A model generated the notes under the pieces. The model made no database searches. It had not been told where the DNA came from and worked only from the letters and a program-made list of their open reading frames with translations. Source: Xiphophorus maculatus (taxonomy: Eukaryota; Chordata; Actinopteri; Cyprinodontiformes; Poeciliidae). Taken from it: DNA of 64,000 nucleotides. The stretch lies in assembly GCF_002775205.1 (NCBI RefSeq), contig NC_036450.1:21144479-21208478 (forward strand). Direction: 5' to 3'. Every line of letters begins with the position of its first letter. Position 1 is the first letter of the stretch. A program made the position numbers and the translations under genes. Shown piece by piece: positions 38,789-48,639 of this stretch.

Positions 38789-39844
38789 CTACCAACGGGT
38801 TTGAGGGTTGCCGCTGCGACAGGCACCGACTACCTTGCGGCCACAGCTCCAATACGCTGCCTCGACAATGGAGGCATGGAACATGGTCCACTCAGGCTCA
38901 ATGTCCTCCACCTCCCCCGGAACGTGTTCGAAGTTTTGCCAGAGATGGGAGTTGAAGCTCCGCCTCACAGGGGATTCCGCCAGACGTTCCCAGCAGACCC
39001 TCACCACACATTTGGGTCTGCCAGGTCTGACCGGCATCCTCCCCCACCACCGGAGCCAACTCACCACTAGGTAGTGGTCAATGGACAGCTCCGCGCCTCT
39101 CTTAACCCGAGTGTCCAAGACATACGGCCGCAGATCTGATGAAACGATGACAAAGTCGATCATCGAACTGCGGCCTAGGGAGTCCTGGTGCCAAGTACAC
39201 GTGTTGACATCCTTATGCTTGAACATGGTGTTCGTTATGGACAATCTGTGACGAGCACAGAAGTCCAACAACAGAACACCACTAGAGTTCAGATCGGGGG
39301 GGCCGTTCCTCCCAACCACGCCCCTCCAGGTCTCAATGTCATTGCCCACGTGAGCGTTGAAGTCCACCAGCAGAACAAGGGAGTCCCCAGGAGGGGCACT
39401 CTCCTGTACCCCCTCTAAGGACTCCAAGAAGGGGGGGGAATCTGAACTGTCGTTCGGCCCGTAAGCACAAACGACAGTCAGGACCCGTCCCCCCAGCCAT
39501 AGGCGGAGGGTGGCTACCCTCTCGTTCACCGGGGTGAACCCCAACGTACAGGTTCAGAGATGGGGAGCAACAAGTATTCAAACTTCTGCCTGATGCCTCT
39601 CACCATGAGCAACTTCAGAGTGGAAGTAATTCCAGCCCCTCTCAAGGAGACTGGTTCCAGAACCAGAACCACGGGTCGAGGTGAGACCGATTATTTCTAG
39701 CCGGAACCTCTCAACCTCACACACTAGCTCCGGCTCCTTCCTCTCCAGAGAGGTGACATTCCACGTCCCAAGAGCCAGCTTCTGCAACCGAGGATCGGAT
39801 TGCCGGGGTCCCCTCCCTCGACTGCCGCCCATCACGCACTGCAC
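38789..39844 (-). pseudogene. LINE AP-type endonuclease, frameshifted
   Basis: Two - strand frames cover the domain. The piece 39578-39844 holds the N-terminal LGTWNVTSL block. The piece 38789-39544 holds DFNAHVGND, then [21 protein letters not shown], and SIDHYLVVS in place of the usual SDH block. These are the APE-like endonuclease motifs of non-LTR elements, which nick the target. The frame break near 39560 separates them. Confidence 0.8.
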
Positions 39845-41170
39845 CCACCCCTTTGGCCCCTCTCATGGGTGGTGGGCCCATGGGAGGGGGGACCCATGTT
39901 TCCTCTTCGGGCTGAGCCCGGCCGGGCTCCATGGGAAAAAGCCCGGCCAACAGACGCTCGCCGTCGTGCCCCTCCCCTCCAGGCCTGGCTCCAGAGTGGG
40001 GTCCCGGTGACCCGGGTCCGGGTGAGAAAACGCCAAGTCCAATGTTTTTGATCATCATTGGGGTCTTCTGGCTGCGCTTTGTCTGGTCCCTCACCTAGGA
40101 TCTGTCTGCCTTGGGTGACCCACCAGGGGCATGAAGCCCCAGACAGCGTAGCTCCTAGGATCATTGGGGCACACAAACCCCTCCACCATGATAAGCCCAA
40201 GGAGAGGTGGTAAACTAGATTGATGTTTTGCACCCAACAGTTTATAGCACCATAGAAGTTAACATACATTCCAAAAGCCCAGAATTTAGAAAGGCAACTT
40301 CTGTTTTATTTTTCTAGATATTTTTCAAACACACCATCATCACAATATTGATGTCTAAAGACAGTCTTGAGATTAAATAACATTATTCCCAGATCTGAAA
40401 AGCTGTGTGCGCTCTTGACCAGTGTCAGTAGTTTCCAAGGTATCTTGTGTTGCTATTTCTTTGGGTTTTTTTTCTTTTGTGAAAATATAATAGTTCTTGG
40501 AGGGAACTTTTTGAATATCAGGGTTTTACTCATTAATATAAAGGGAACACCAGATTCCAGCTCATTCAGTAACCACTCTTCCATCACTTCAATAAACCCG
40601 TCATGGGATCTGCTGGCATTGAAAGTTGTGTAATCATAAGCTTGCATAGCATGACTGTGCAAAGTGCAACTTCAGGTGAAATGGTGAAACAAAAAGCATA
40701 AAACCATTGCAGCAAAAGAACCACAAACACTGTAAACCAAAATAGTTGGGTTTTTTTGTAGGAAAAAGGCTTTTTTCATAAAAATTAAGTATGTTAAGAC
40801 AAACCTCACTTCTGTTTAGAATTAGCTTTGCACATTCAAAGTGTATTATCGTGCCATTATCAATATATTACTTGAAAATGGTCAACATTATCATTTATCG
40901 CAATAATTACTGGGAAAATTTATTGTCCAGCAAAATATATTATCATTTCAGGTTTAGCTAAAAACAGTCTTAAGATTAAATAACAGTATCCACAGATCTG
41001 AAAAGCTGTGTGCGTTCTTGACCAGTGTCAGTAGTTTCCAAGGTATCTTGTGCTGCTATTTCTTTGTTTTTTTTCTTTTGTGAAAATATAATAGTTCTTG
41101 GAGGGAACTTTTTGAATATCAATGTTTTACTCATTAATGTAAAAGGAACACCAGATTCCAGCTCATTCAG

Positions 41171-41199
41171 TGACCACTCTTTCGCCAAAAGAGTGGTCA
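41171..41199. repeat. 12-bp perfect hairpin at a module junction
   Basis: TGACCACTCTTT at 41171-41182 pairs with AAAGAGTGGTCA at 41188-41199 (5-nt loop). It lies where the truncated y module ends, so it may mark a recombination or repair scar. Confidence 0.5.
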
Positions 41200-41691
41200 A
41201 GGACAAGGAAGCATTTGTAAGCTTCCTTGTCACTGTTCAGTTCTGAATGGTGGTGATTCAGAAATATGTCCTTGTTCATTTGTTATTTATGAGCAGAACT
41301 AGAGTTTAACCATAAATAAACTCTCTACATAAATGTATATTCTAAACATTTGCTCACACTGTAAAATTAAGTCCTAGCAGCTTACAGTGTGTAAATTAAC
41401 CCGACTAATAAATGTTGGTAGGTTTTATGACGTAGTTTATAATTTGTTTGATTAGTTGATGGACAGGTTAAAGAAGTGTTTCTTTGATTACAGATCCGCC
41501 ATTTTGGATATGATTAATCTATCCTAAGTAAACGGACACATAACACAAGCTTTTAAGGTAAATAAAACAGTATAAGGCACCTTTGGACCTTTGAATGACC
41601 ACTTTTATAACAGCAGCACTTCCCCTTCAAGACGCTTCGCCACAATAATGTGTTCTTTTTGGTTTTAACCCAGTTTGTCTTGCTAATCGAA

Positions 41692-44416
41692 ATGCATCCG
41701 AGGAAGAAACATGTCCTGCTCATCTTGCTGCTTCTGTTGTCCAGCAAGGCGGAGGAGCTGGATCCGGTTAGCATCACTATAGCAGTGGGAATGGCTGTTG
41801 GCGCTGCTGGTGTCACAGGAATTTTATCGAGTAGCATTTTCTACTACTTCAAAGAGAGCTGCCGACCCGTTTGGATATCCTTCAACAGTACAAGTAAGCA
41901 TAATAAGCAATACAGCTTCTGAGTGTTGTGTTTTTTTGTGTCAAACTTAATTCTATAAAAACGTTTTATGTAAAAAAAAATCTGAGTGGTTCGACAATTA
42001 AAGTTTCACATATCTGTTTGACCAACGCGTTTGTTCTTTGAAAGCGAAACTGAAAACTGTTGTCTTCACAGAGTTTAGCACCTGTAGCAATACTTCTACA
42101 TATATCACCTCAGCAGACTGTGATCATTCACCATTTAGGATATTTTAATTTTTTTTTTTTTTTTTTGAAATAAACTTATTTATATTCAATATTCAATCTG
42201 CCACAAAAACTAGAAAGCATTTCTTCAATCTCAAGGGCTCAAACCTGTTGTTCCAACTTGTATGAGGTATTCTCATGCTTTCATTCTTATTAATTGACAA
42301 GACCACAGGGATTACTCCACAAATTCAGAAAAAATGATGGCTTTCCTGCAAACCTTTCCTATATGACTCATGTGGTTCCAGCCACAAATCTCCTGATCAG
42401 CTTTTCATCTAAATTCTCCAGGACTCGAGACGGACCTGGACAACAAGCTGTTCGGACAGCACATTGCGTCTCGCATCATTTTCAAAGCTGTGAATGGCTT
42501 CATGAACAACAGGAACCCAAAGAAGCCCCTGGTGCTCTCTCTCCACGGGTGGACCGGCACCGGGAAGAACTTAGTGAGCCAGCTCATCGCCGAAAGCGTT
42601 TACAGCAAAGGAATGAAAAGTGACTTTGTCCACTTGTTCACATCCACTTTTCACTTCCCACATAGGCATATGATTGATACCTACAAGGTAAGGAATACCC
42701 CACATCTCTAATCAAGTCAGCTTTATTTGAGTGGCACAATAAGGGAGTTCAAAATTTTTTACTTTAAAAAAACATAATTCTGAAACCAGTTATATTGTGA
42801 ACAATGAACAATTATTACATTTTGTCAAATAGACACTGTTGCAATAATCAACAATGTTGATTATGAGATGAGTTTCTCTAGATCTTCCTGGGATATTTGT
42901 TCATTATGGCTGTTCTTCAGGTGATAGAAGGCCGACTTTGTAACTGTATTTATGTGGCTCTGAAGGTTAAAGTCTGAGTTCATCACAACAACCAGATTTT
43001 GGCCTTGTAATAACTAAATGTTTTAATTTTTGGTGGTTTGATAATTGCAATTTTTAAATCCTGGAGGGAAATACTTGAGTCTTTTCCTGTCCAGTTCAGC
43101 CAGCTGACTTGCTTTTCTTCTCAGTATCAGTTGCAGCAGTGGGTCAGAGGCAGTGTGACCAACTGTGAGCGCTCCTTGTTCATCTTTGATGAGATGGACA
43201 AGATGCACCCAGGCTTGATTGACAGCATTAAGCAGTACCTGGAATACTATGACAATCTGGATGGGGTTTCTTATGGGAAGTCCATCTTCATCTTCCTCAG
43301 GTAAGACCACACAAGATTCCGGTTACATTTTAAGGAGGACCGCTATAGGCTACTTTTGTTTTGAGTTATGATGGATGTTTGTGATCATGAAGTAAATGCA
43401 GAAAAATACAGCATTTTTTCCCTTGTAGTTTTCATATAAACAACTCTGAAACGGTACTGAAAGTGGGTCTGGTATGTGATTGGGCTATTCTGACATATCA
43501 ATATGCTTTGACCAATACTTCCATTGGCGCTCTGACTGGAAGATGAACTTCCACTACAGTGTGAACTCCTTTGCAACCTCAAACAGGTTTTCTTCCAGGC
43601 TCCCCAAAAGCTACCACGGTGCTGTTGGCTTCTTTTGTGGTTTATGACCTCCATGCTCAGGTTCAGTTTAGGTTGGTAGCTTTGCTACTGTGTGAAGCTC
43701 GTCTTTTTTAAGATGATACGTTGAACGTTGTGAGATGTCCACAGCTTGGGATATTGCTTCAGAACCTAACGGTTTCATCTCTAATCTGTCTGTTGTGTTC
43801 TCTAACTTCATGAGATGGGATTTTCTCTGATATTCTTTGAGACCTTCATAAAATGCTAAATTATACAAGTGAACTCAGTTTCATAATTACGAGTCTTCAA
43901 AAGGCGATTGGTTGCTCTGGATTTTCATTTTAAATTTCAACGTATCGTTTTTGGTTTGTATCCGACAGCAACGCAGGAGGAGACGACATCACTAAGACGG
44001 CTCTAGAATTCTGGAAGGCGGGAAAAGGTCGAGAAGAGATCACGCTCAAAGACCTGGAAAAAACACTCTCGCTGTCTGTGTTCAATGACCAAAATGGTAA
44101 GCTGAGATCTTGACATTTCCTTAAAATTAAGTAAAAGTGCTCAGAGTCCTTTTCCGTTTCCCGTCCCACAGGGGGCTTTTTTCACACGAGTTTGATCGAC
44201 AAGAATCTGGTGGATTTCTTTGTTCCTTTCCTTCCTTTGGAGTACGAGCACGTAGTCCAGTGCGCCATGGCCGAGATGAAAGCCAGAAACCTCAGACCAA
44301 ACCGCGACGTGGCGGACAAGGTAGCCAGAGATATGAACTATTTCCCTAAACCTGAACCAGTGTTCTCTTCCACAGGTTGTAAGACGGTAAAGCACAAACT
44401 AAACTTCTACATATAG
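41692..44416 (+). CDS. Torsin-1 family AAA+ ATPase, copy 3 (unit B)
   Basis: Exons 41692-41893, 42422-42687, 43125-43300, 43969-44096 and 44172-44416 give 338 residues. The motif set is that of the other copies: signal peptide [22 protein letters not shown], Walker A GWTGTGKN, Walker [17 protein letters not shown]. After the signal peptide, exon 1 ([26 protein letters not shown]) resembles copy 1 more than its twin in unit A. The Asn158-type sequon is SVT, so it is lost by a different change from copy 2. The sequon ending exon 1 (NST) is kept. Exon 2 shows clustered amino-acid changes against copy 2 (KSDFVH against KSRHVH). Introns are almost identical to unit A. Confidence 0.92.
41965..42030 (+). 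pseudogene. Decayed exon 1B start, unit B
   Basis: Same remnant as in unit A: GTGGTTCGACAATTAAAG replaces the copy 1 GTGGCTCGACAATGAAGG. The start codon is ATT, and the downstream coding text and donor are gone. Confidence 0.65.
42712..43018 (-). mobile_element. Reversed LINE 3' remnant in intron 2, unit B
   Basis: Orthologous in position to the remnant at 33984 in unit A, with only scattered differences. Confidence 0.5.
43418..43838 (-). mobile_element. Repeat remnant in intron 3, unit B (Tc1-like)
   Basis: Counterpart of the unit A remnant at about 34690-35110, nearly identical in sequence. The transposon inserted before the duplication. Confidence 0.4.
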
Positions 44417-44547
44417 ATGTGCGCATCTGAAACATGAGGATGAGACACTATGTGATGTGACGGATGTGAACGAACAGGAAGTAGCTGCCTTGCATCTTTG
44501 TTTTTATTGGAAGGAATTTTGCACTTAAGCAGCTCTTTATTTACCTC

Positions 44548-44553
44548 AATAAA
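44548..44553 (+). promoter_or_regulatory. Poly(A) signal, torsin copy 3
   Basis: AATAAA about 130 bp after the stop, in the same context as copy 2. Confidence 0.65.
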
Positions 44554-45499
44554 TGACCAGAGCTGTTAAATCTCATGGCACACTGCTAAAAATTGCACAA
44601 GTGAAATTAAATGTCATAACAAGATTTGTTTTTAAGAAACTCAGGATTGTCATCTCATCATCATCAACTCTGATTGTCTAAATGGAAACAGTCTTTGTGT
44701 TTATGCTTCCCAATCAAAGCCCAACATTATGTGAAATATATAAGATGATTCTCAAAAGCAGGCTTTTGTTATGAAGCACAACCATAACCATGATAATCAC
44801 TTTAAAGCATTTTTCACTTCTTCTTATGAACATGTACAAAGCAGAACACATTGTAATCATATTTTAGAGGGTAAATATGGGAATGCATTAAGTTGGACTG
44901 AAACTTCTGTAATAAAATATTGTTAATATGGAAATTCATTGAATTTTTCAGCACATATCACTCTTCTTCCTAAGGTCATGCAGCTCTAGTAGAGAAGTAA
45001 ATAAATCACTGAAATTCCCATGTTGGAGTCTGTGGAAGTGAAGACAATACAGACGTAAAGGACCGGGATTTAAACTAAAATAACCAGGACCAGATCTTTC
45101 CAAATATTCTAATTGTCACTTTAGGTTCATAATCTGCTTCAGAATTGTCATCTGTGGAGAAAAAAAAAACTGGTAAACTAGATTGATGTTTTGCACCCAA
45201 CAGTTTATAGCACCACAGAAGTTATCATACAAAAGCCCAGAATTTAGAAAGGCAACTTCTGTTTAATTTTTCGAGATATTTTGCAAACACACCATCATCA
45301 CAATATTTTTGTTTATTTATGTTTAATATGGCTTTAAGCGTGGGACCAGCCTTTTCTCAGACATCATATGAGCTGACATGAACAGCTTCAGCTTTGAGTT
45401 CTAATACAGATTTTGATATATTTTGAGGTTATTATTCTATTGTTATAAAGTCTACAAGGAAGATACAAAAGTCAGGGAAATATCTGATGGCATTTCAAG

Positions 45500-45505
45500 T
45501 TTATT
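45500..45505 (-). promoter_or_regulatory. Poly(A) signal, NSA2
   Basis: AATAAA on the - strand (TTTATT on +), 155 bp past the NSA2 stop codon. Confidence 0.55.
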
Positions 45506-45659
45506 TATATCAAACGATTTCCTTTCACTGTGTCCTTTTTACTGCAGTAGATGTAGCCAATCACAGCTCCAGCCACCTTCCCAACAGTTTGGTGAATGTA
45601 GGTCCACTGTTAATCAATGCTCTTGGTGTAAACAGGAGTTATCAGGCAGGTAGAGAGTC

Positions 45660-48047
45660 TTATACCAGAAGAACTGCATTAATACATCCATCGTTCTCTG
45701 GGTTATTTGTCACCTGGGCGTATTTACCTGAGAAAGAAAAAAAAATCAAACATTTCAACGTGAAGATCTTCACTTGGTAAGACGTATTCAAAAGATGAGG
45801 AATTTCTACTTTTGTTAGAAATATGCAGATAAAAAGAGACAACAGAAACAAAATTATACTTTAGTTAAATTAGTTCCTAGAAAAATCCTTATTGAAGAAG
45901 AACTCACCCCAGATAACCTTTCCTCCTTGTGTAACCAGGCCCAGCTCACTGACATTAACCTCTATCACCGTTCCCTTGGTGATGACCCCCAGAGTGGTGT
46001 AGAGTGGTGACGAAGGGTTCTTCTTCACTCCCAGGATGGGAAGGCAGAACGTTGCTTTCAGTTCTGGGTGTGTGACGTGAGCCTTCTTAAAACGCAGACC
46101 CTAGAGAGAATGATATGTGGGTGACCGAGCTCCTTGGTAGTGATACAGATATTAATCTTTACCATTACCGATACTGGAAAAGAATTTTAGATCGGTTATT
46201 GGTCACCATGTGACCGATCCATAATTCAGTCTAATTCTATGCTTTTTGCTCTGTTTGCTTCATTACTTGTTTTACATTATATTTAGAATTCCTAATTGCA
46301 CTTTCTGAGCCATTTGAAAGGATGTTTGTTGCCGTTTGTTTTTGTCAGCTTCAGTTTCTTTATTATTTATTTCACACTGACTGTTGCAATGACCAAACAA
46401 TTGAAAGCTGTGCTGTTTTTACATGTTTGACCAAGCTTGTCAAGCTATTGGTGCATTTACGTGCACTGTACTGGTGCAGAGATAAATTTGTACATCAGTC
46501 TGAGTTTAGAAAAAGAAATCTTTTAAGCCAATTCAGCACTTTTTTTCTGTATCAAATCGGTACTGGCCGATACTAAACCTCATAGATCTATCTCTGTATC
46601 GGAAGTGCAAAAAAGTGGATCGGTGCATCGGTACCAAGGAGTAGAAAACATTTTACCTCAACCTATACTGCTGGCTTACCATAGGTCTGATGAAGCGTTC
46701 GTACTTTGGAGGTTTCCTTGTGAAGCCGTCTCCAACAAAGCAGACTTTAGTGACCATCCTCTTCCAGGCTTTCTTTTGTCTCTTTCCTGTTCGGATGACT
46801 TTAAGAACTTCTGTCTCTCCTTGAGCGCGAACCTTTGGCAGGGGCACCTCCCACTTGCCCTACAAGCACAATTATGTTAATTTTATACAAATGTTTACAA
46901 TTACAAAGAAGTAAGTCAAAGAAAGATTATGTGCACATCATAAAACATTACTTACGGCTTTCTCTTTCCTCTTCTGTTTGATCATGTTGGAGAGGACCTT
47001 TGCACGAGACTGTCCCTCTCTGTCCAACAGGTAGGCCGGGACGGCTCCTTCAGGGGTCTTGTCATCGTCCTTCTGCTTGGTCTTCCTCTGTTCGTGCATT
47101 TTGATGCTGAAAACAATGAAAGAAAATGTTACAAGGGCGAAAACAAAACAAGACAGGATATCTTCCTCCATACTCACGTCTTCTTCATCTGGATCTTCTC
47201 TGCATGTCTCTGTTTGTGGTAGAGCTTGGCCTTCAAGCCAATCATCTTCCTGGCTTTGTGGGACCGCTCGTGGGCTTCTCGGCTCTCCTTCTTCCGCTTC
47301 CTCTCGTGGTGGTCCAGGCGGTAGCCATGCCGCTTGCGGTGCAACTCGATGTGCTCGTTCTGAGGCTGAGAAACGAGACGGACACACGCGTTCAAACACT
47401 GCTGTTGAGACCGTACGGAAATCAACTTTTACATATTTAATTAGAAACTTTTGTAGATTAAATTGCGGCTGAAAGATCACAGGTTCTTAATCCTTTTGAG
47501 TTCAACGTAAAAAGCTCTGTTTAAGAGTTTATATCAGACATTTCTACAGTTGTTGCCCTTTCAATATGTCACCTTTAAAAACAGACACTTTGAGAAATAA
47601 TTAAGAAAATAAGGTTGGATGGTTTCAAGAAAAAACAAAACCAAATTAATATTGATTTAAGGCATTGACACCGAGAACAAAATCAAAAGCTAAAATCATT
47701 TTCCAAGTTCAATTTTCTTTACTTATGCAAAAAATATTTAATCCCACTCAACATTTGTTCAGGATTTTTCATTAACCTTTCATGACTGGTTGCCTAAGCA
47801 AAAATTGCGTAGCCCTCCGTTCGTGTGTAAAATATACCCTAGATATTGTAATGACATCACAGACCTGATAATAACACAATGAGGTGAATTTTGAGACAAA
47901 CAGCTGAAATCCAGCTTCGCTCACAGCAGCGCCTGCCCTCGCTGCCACATGCTGACGGAAGCTAAAGCTAGCTCCAGAAAAGCTAGAGCGTTAAATTGTC
48001 TCATACTGGCGAATAAACGGCATTTAGACGACTGGGTTTCTTACCAT
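45660..48047 (-). CDS. nsa2: Ribosome biogenesis protein NSA2
   Basis: Six coding exons on the - strand: 48045-48047, 47178-47365, 46956-47106, 46680-46859, 45908-46100 and 45660-45727. They give 260 residues, the same length as human NSA2. NSA2 is a nucleolar factor of the S8e-like family needed for maturation of the 27S pre-rRNA and the 60S subunit. The protein reads [18 protein letters not shown] at the start, has a Lys/Arg-rich N-terminal half, contains [18 protein letters not shown], and ends [14 protein letters not shown]. Exon 1 contributes only the ATG, placed directly against a GTAAG donor. All acceptors end in AG and all phases agree. Intron 4 carries a transposon. It is head to head with GFM2. 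Confidence 0.96.
46130..46641. mobile_element. Non-autonomous DNA transposon in NSA2 intron 4
   Basis: The ends CTCCTTGGTAGTGAT and ATCGGTACCAAGGAG are inverted repeats, with further GATCGGT-type repeats inside. The length is about 512 bp with no transposase. Target duplication is unclear. It lies wholly within the intron. Confidence 0.6.
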
Positions 48048-48639
48048 GTTGTTCTTCGAAAGTTACTTGTTTCAATAAAGACGTTGCTGGTAGTTACGTC
48101 TGGTGAAGGCACGGTGTTTTATGGTGCTTTTGCTTCAGGCTGGGGCTCTTCTGATGTTGTTTTCCCCGGAGCCGATACGTAGAGGAAGTGCGTCACCACG
48201 CTGAAACAACATATCCGTTTTTTATTTTTTTGAATCGGCTTTGTTGTCAAATACTGTAATACGTACCCGTTGAAAAAAAGGCTTTAATTTATTATTTTTG
48301 TAAAACGTGCTCAAAGATTTAAATTTACTTAATTGTGTAAAAAAAAAATACTAATAATAATAAAAATAAAAAGAGTGAATTTACTTCTAAACGCGGAACC
48401 AAATGACGTTGCCTGAGGGATCCAGAGGATGTATTTTGGTGTCGTGCCGTAAACGAGCTCTATGAGTAACAAAAATGACTCTGGTCTCAAGGGTACTTTA
48501 ATACACTTCCTTTCCTGTATTATTCAAATAAATTATTGCTATTTCTTCTGTAACGAATGAGGTGACAGCTCTTCGTCCAGTCTCATTGTCTTTAAAGCTC
48601 CGACAGAAAGGCAGTAAGGAGCTTTTATAACGACCAGAG
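48048..48639. promoter_or_regulatory. Shared NSA2-GFM2 promoter region
   Basis: The two start codons face away from each other across 592 bp. There is an ETS-type AGGAAGTG at 48183-48190 followed by GCGTCACC. No TATA box is evident. A bidirectional housekeeping promoter is inferred. The 5' UTRs of both genes must lie in or near this interval. Confidence 0.55.

Larger units (their letters stand above)
36460..40207 (-). mobile_element. RTE/Rex3-like LINE, near full length, dead
   Basis: The element lies on the - strand. Its 3' end is a (CATC)n tail at 36460-36484, and its 5' part reaches about 40207. Without the nested 398-bp insert it is about 3.35 kb. It encodes a broken AP-type endonuclease and reverse transcriptase. 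The target-site duplication TGGTAAACTA is exact at 36450-36459 and 40208-40217. The empty site, with one copy of TGGTAAACTA, is at 45171-45180 in unit B. Assignment to RTE/Rex3 rests on the GATG-type tail and the protein text and is from memory. Confidence 0.85.
32270..40350 (+). repeat. Tandem segmental duplication, unit A
   Basis: Sequence from about 32270 to 40350, excluding the LINE at 36460-40207, matches 40351-45306 almost base for base through introns, exons and 3' flank. The junction is sharp: both units end ACACACCATCATCACAATATT, then diverge. The duplicated body is about 4.3-5 kb. Confidence 0.85.
40351..45306 (+). repeat. Tandem segmental duplication, unit B
   Basis: Second copy of the torsin-bearing unit. 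It starts with an extra x-y module (40358-40965) before the x module that leads into the gene. It ends at 45306, about 195 bp from the NSA2 poly(A) signal. It lacks the LINE found in unit A. Confidence 0.85.
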
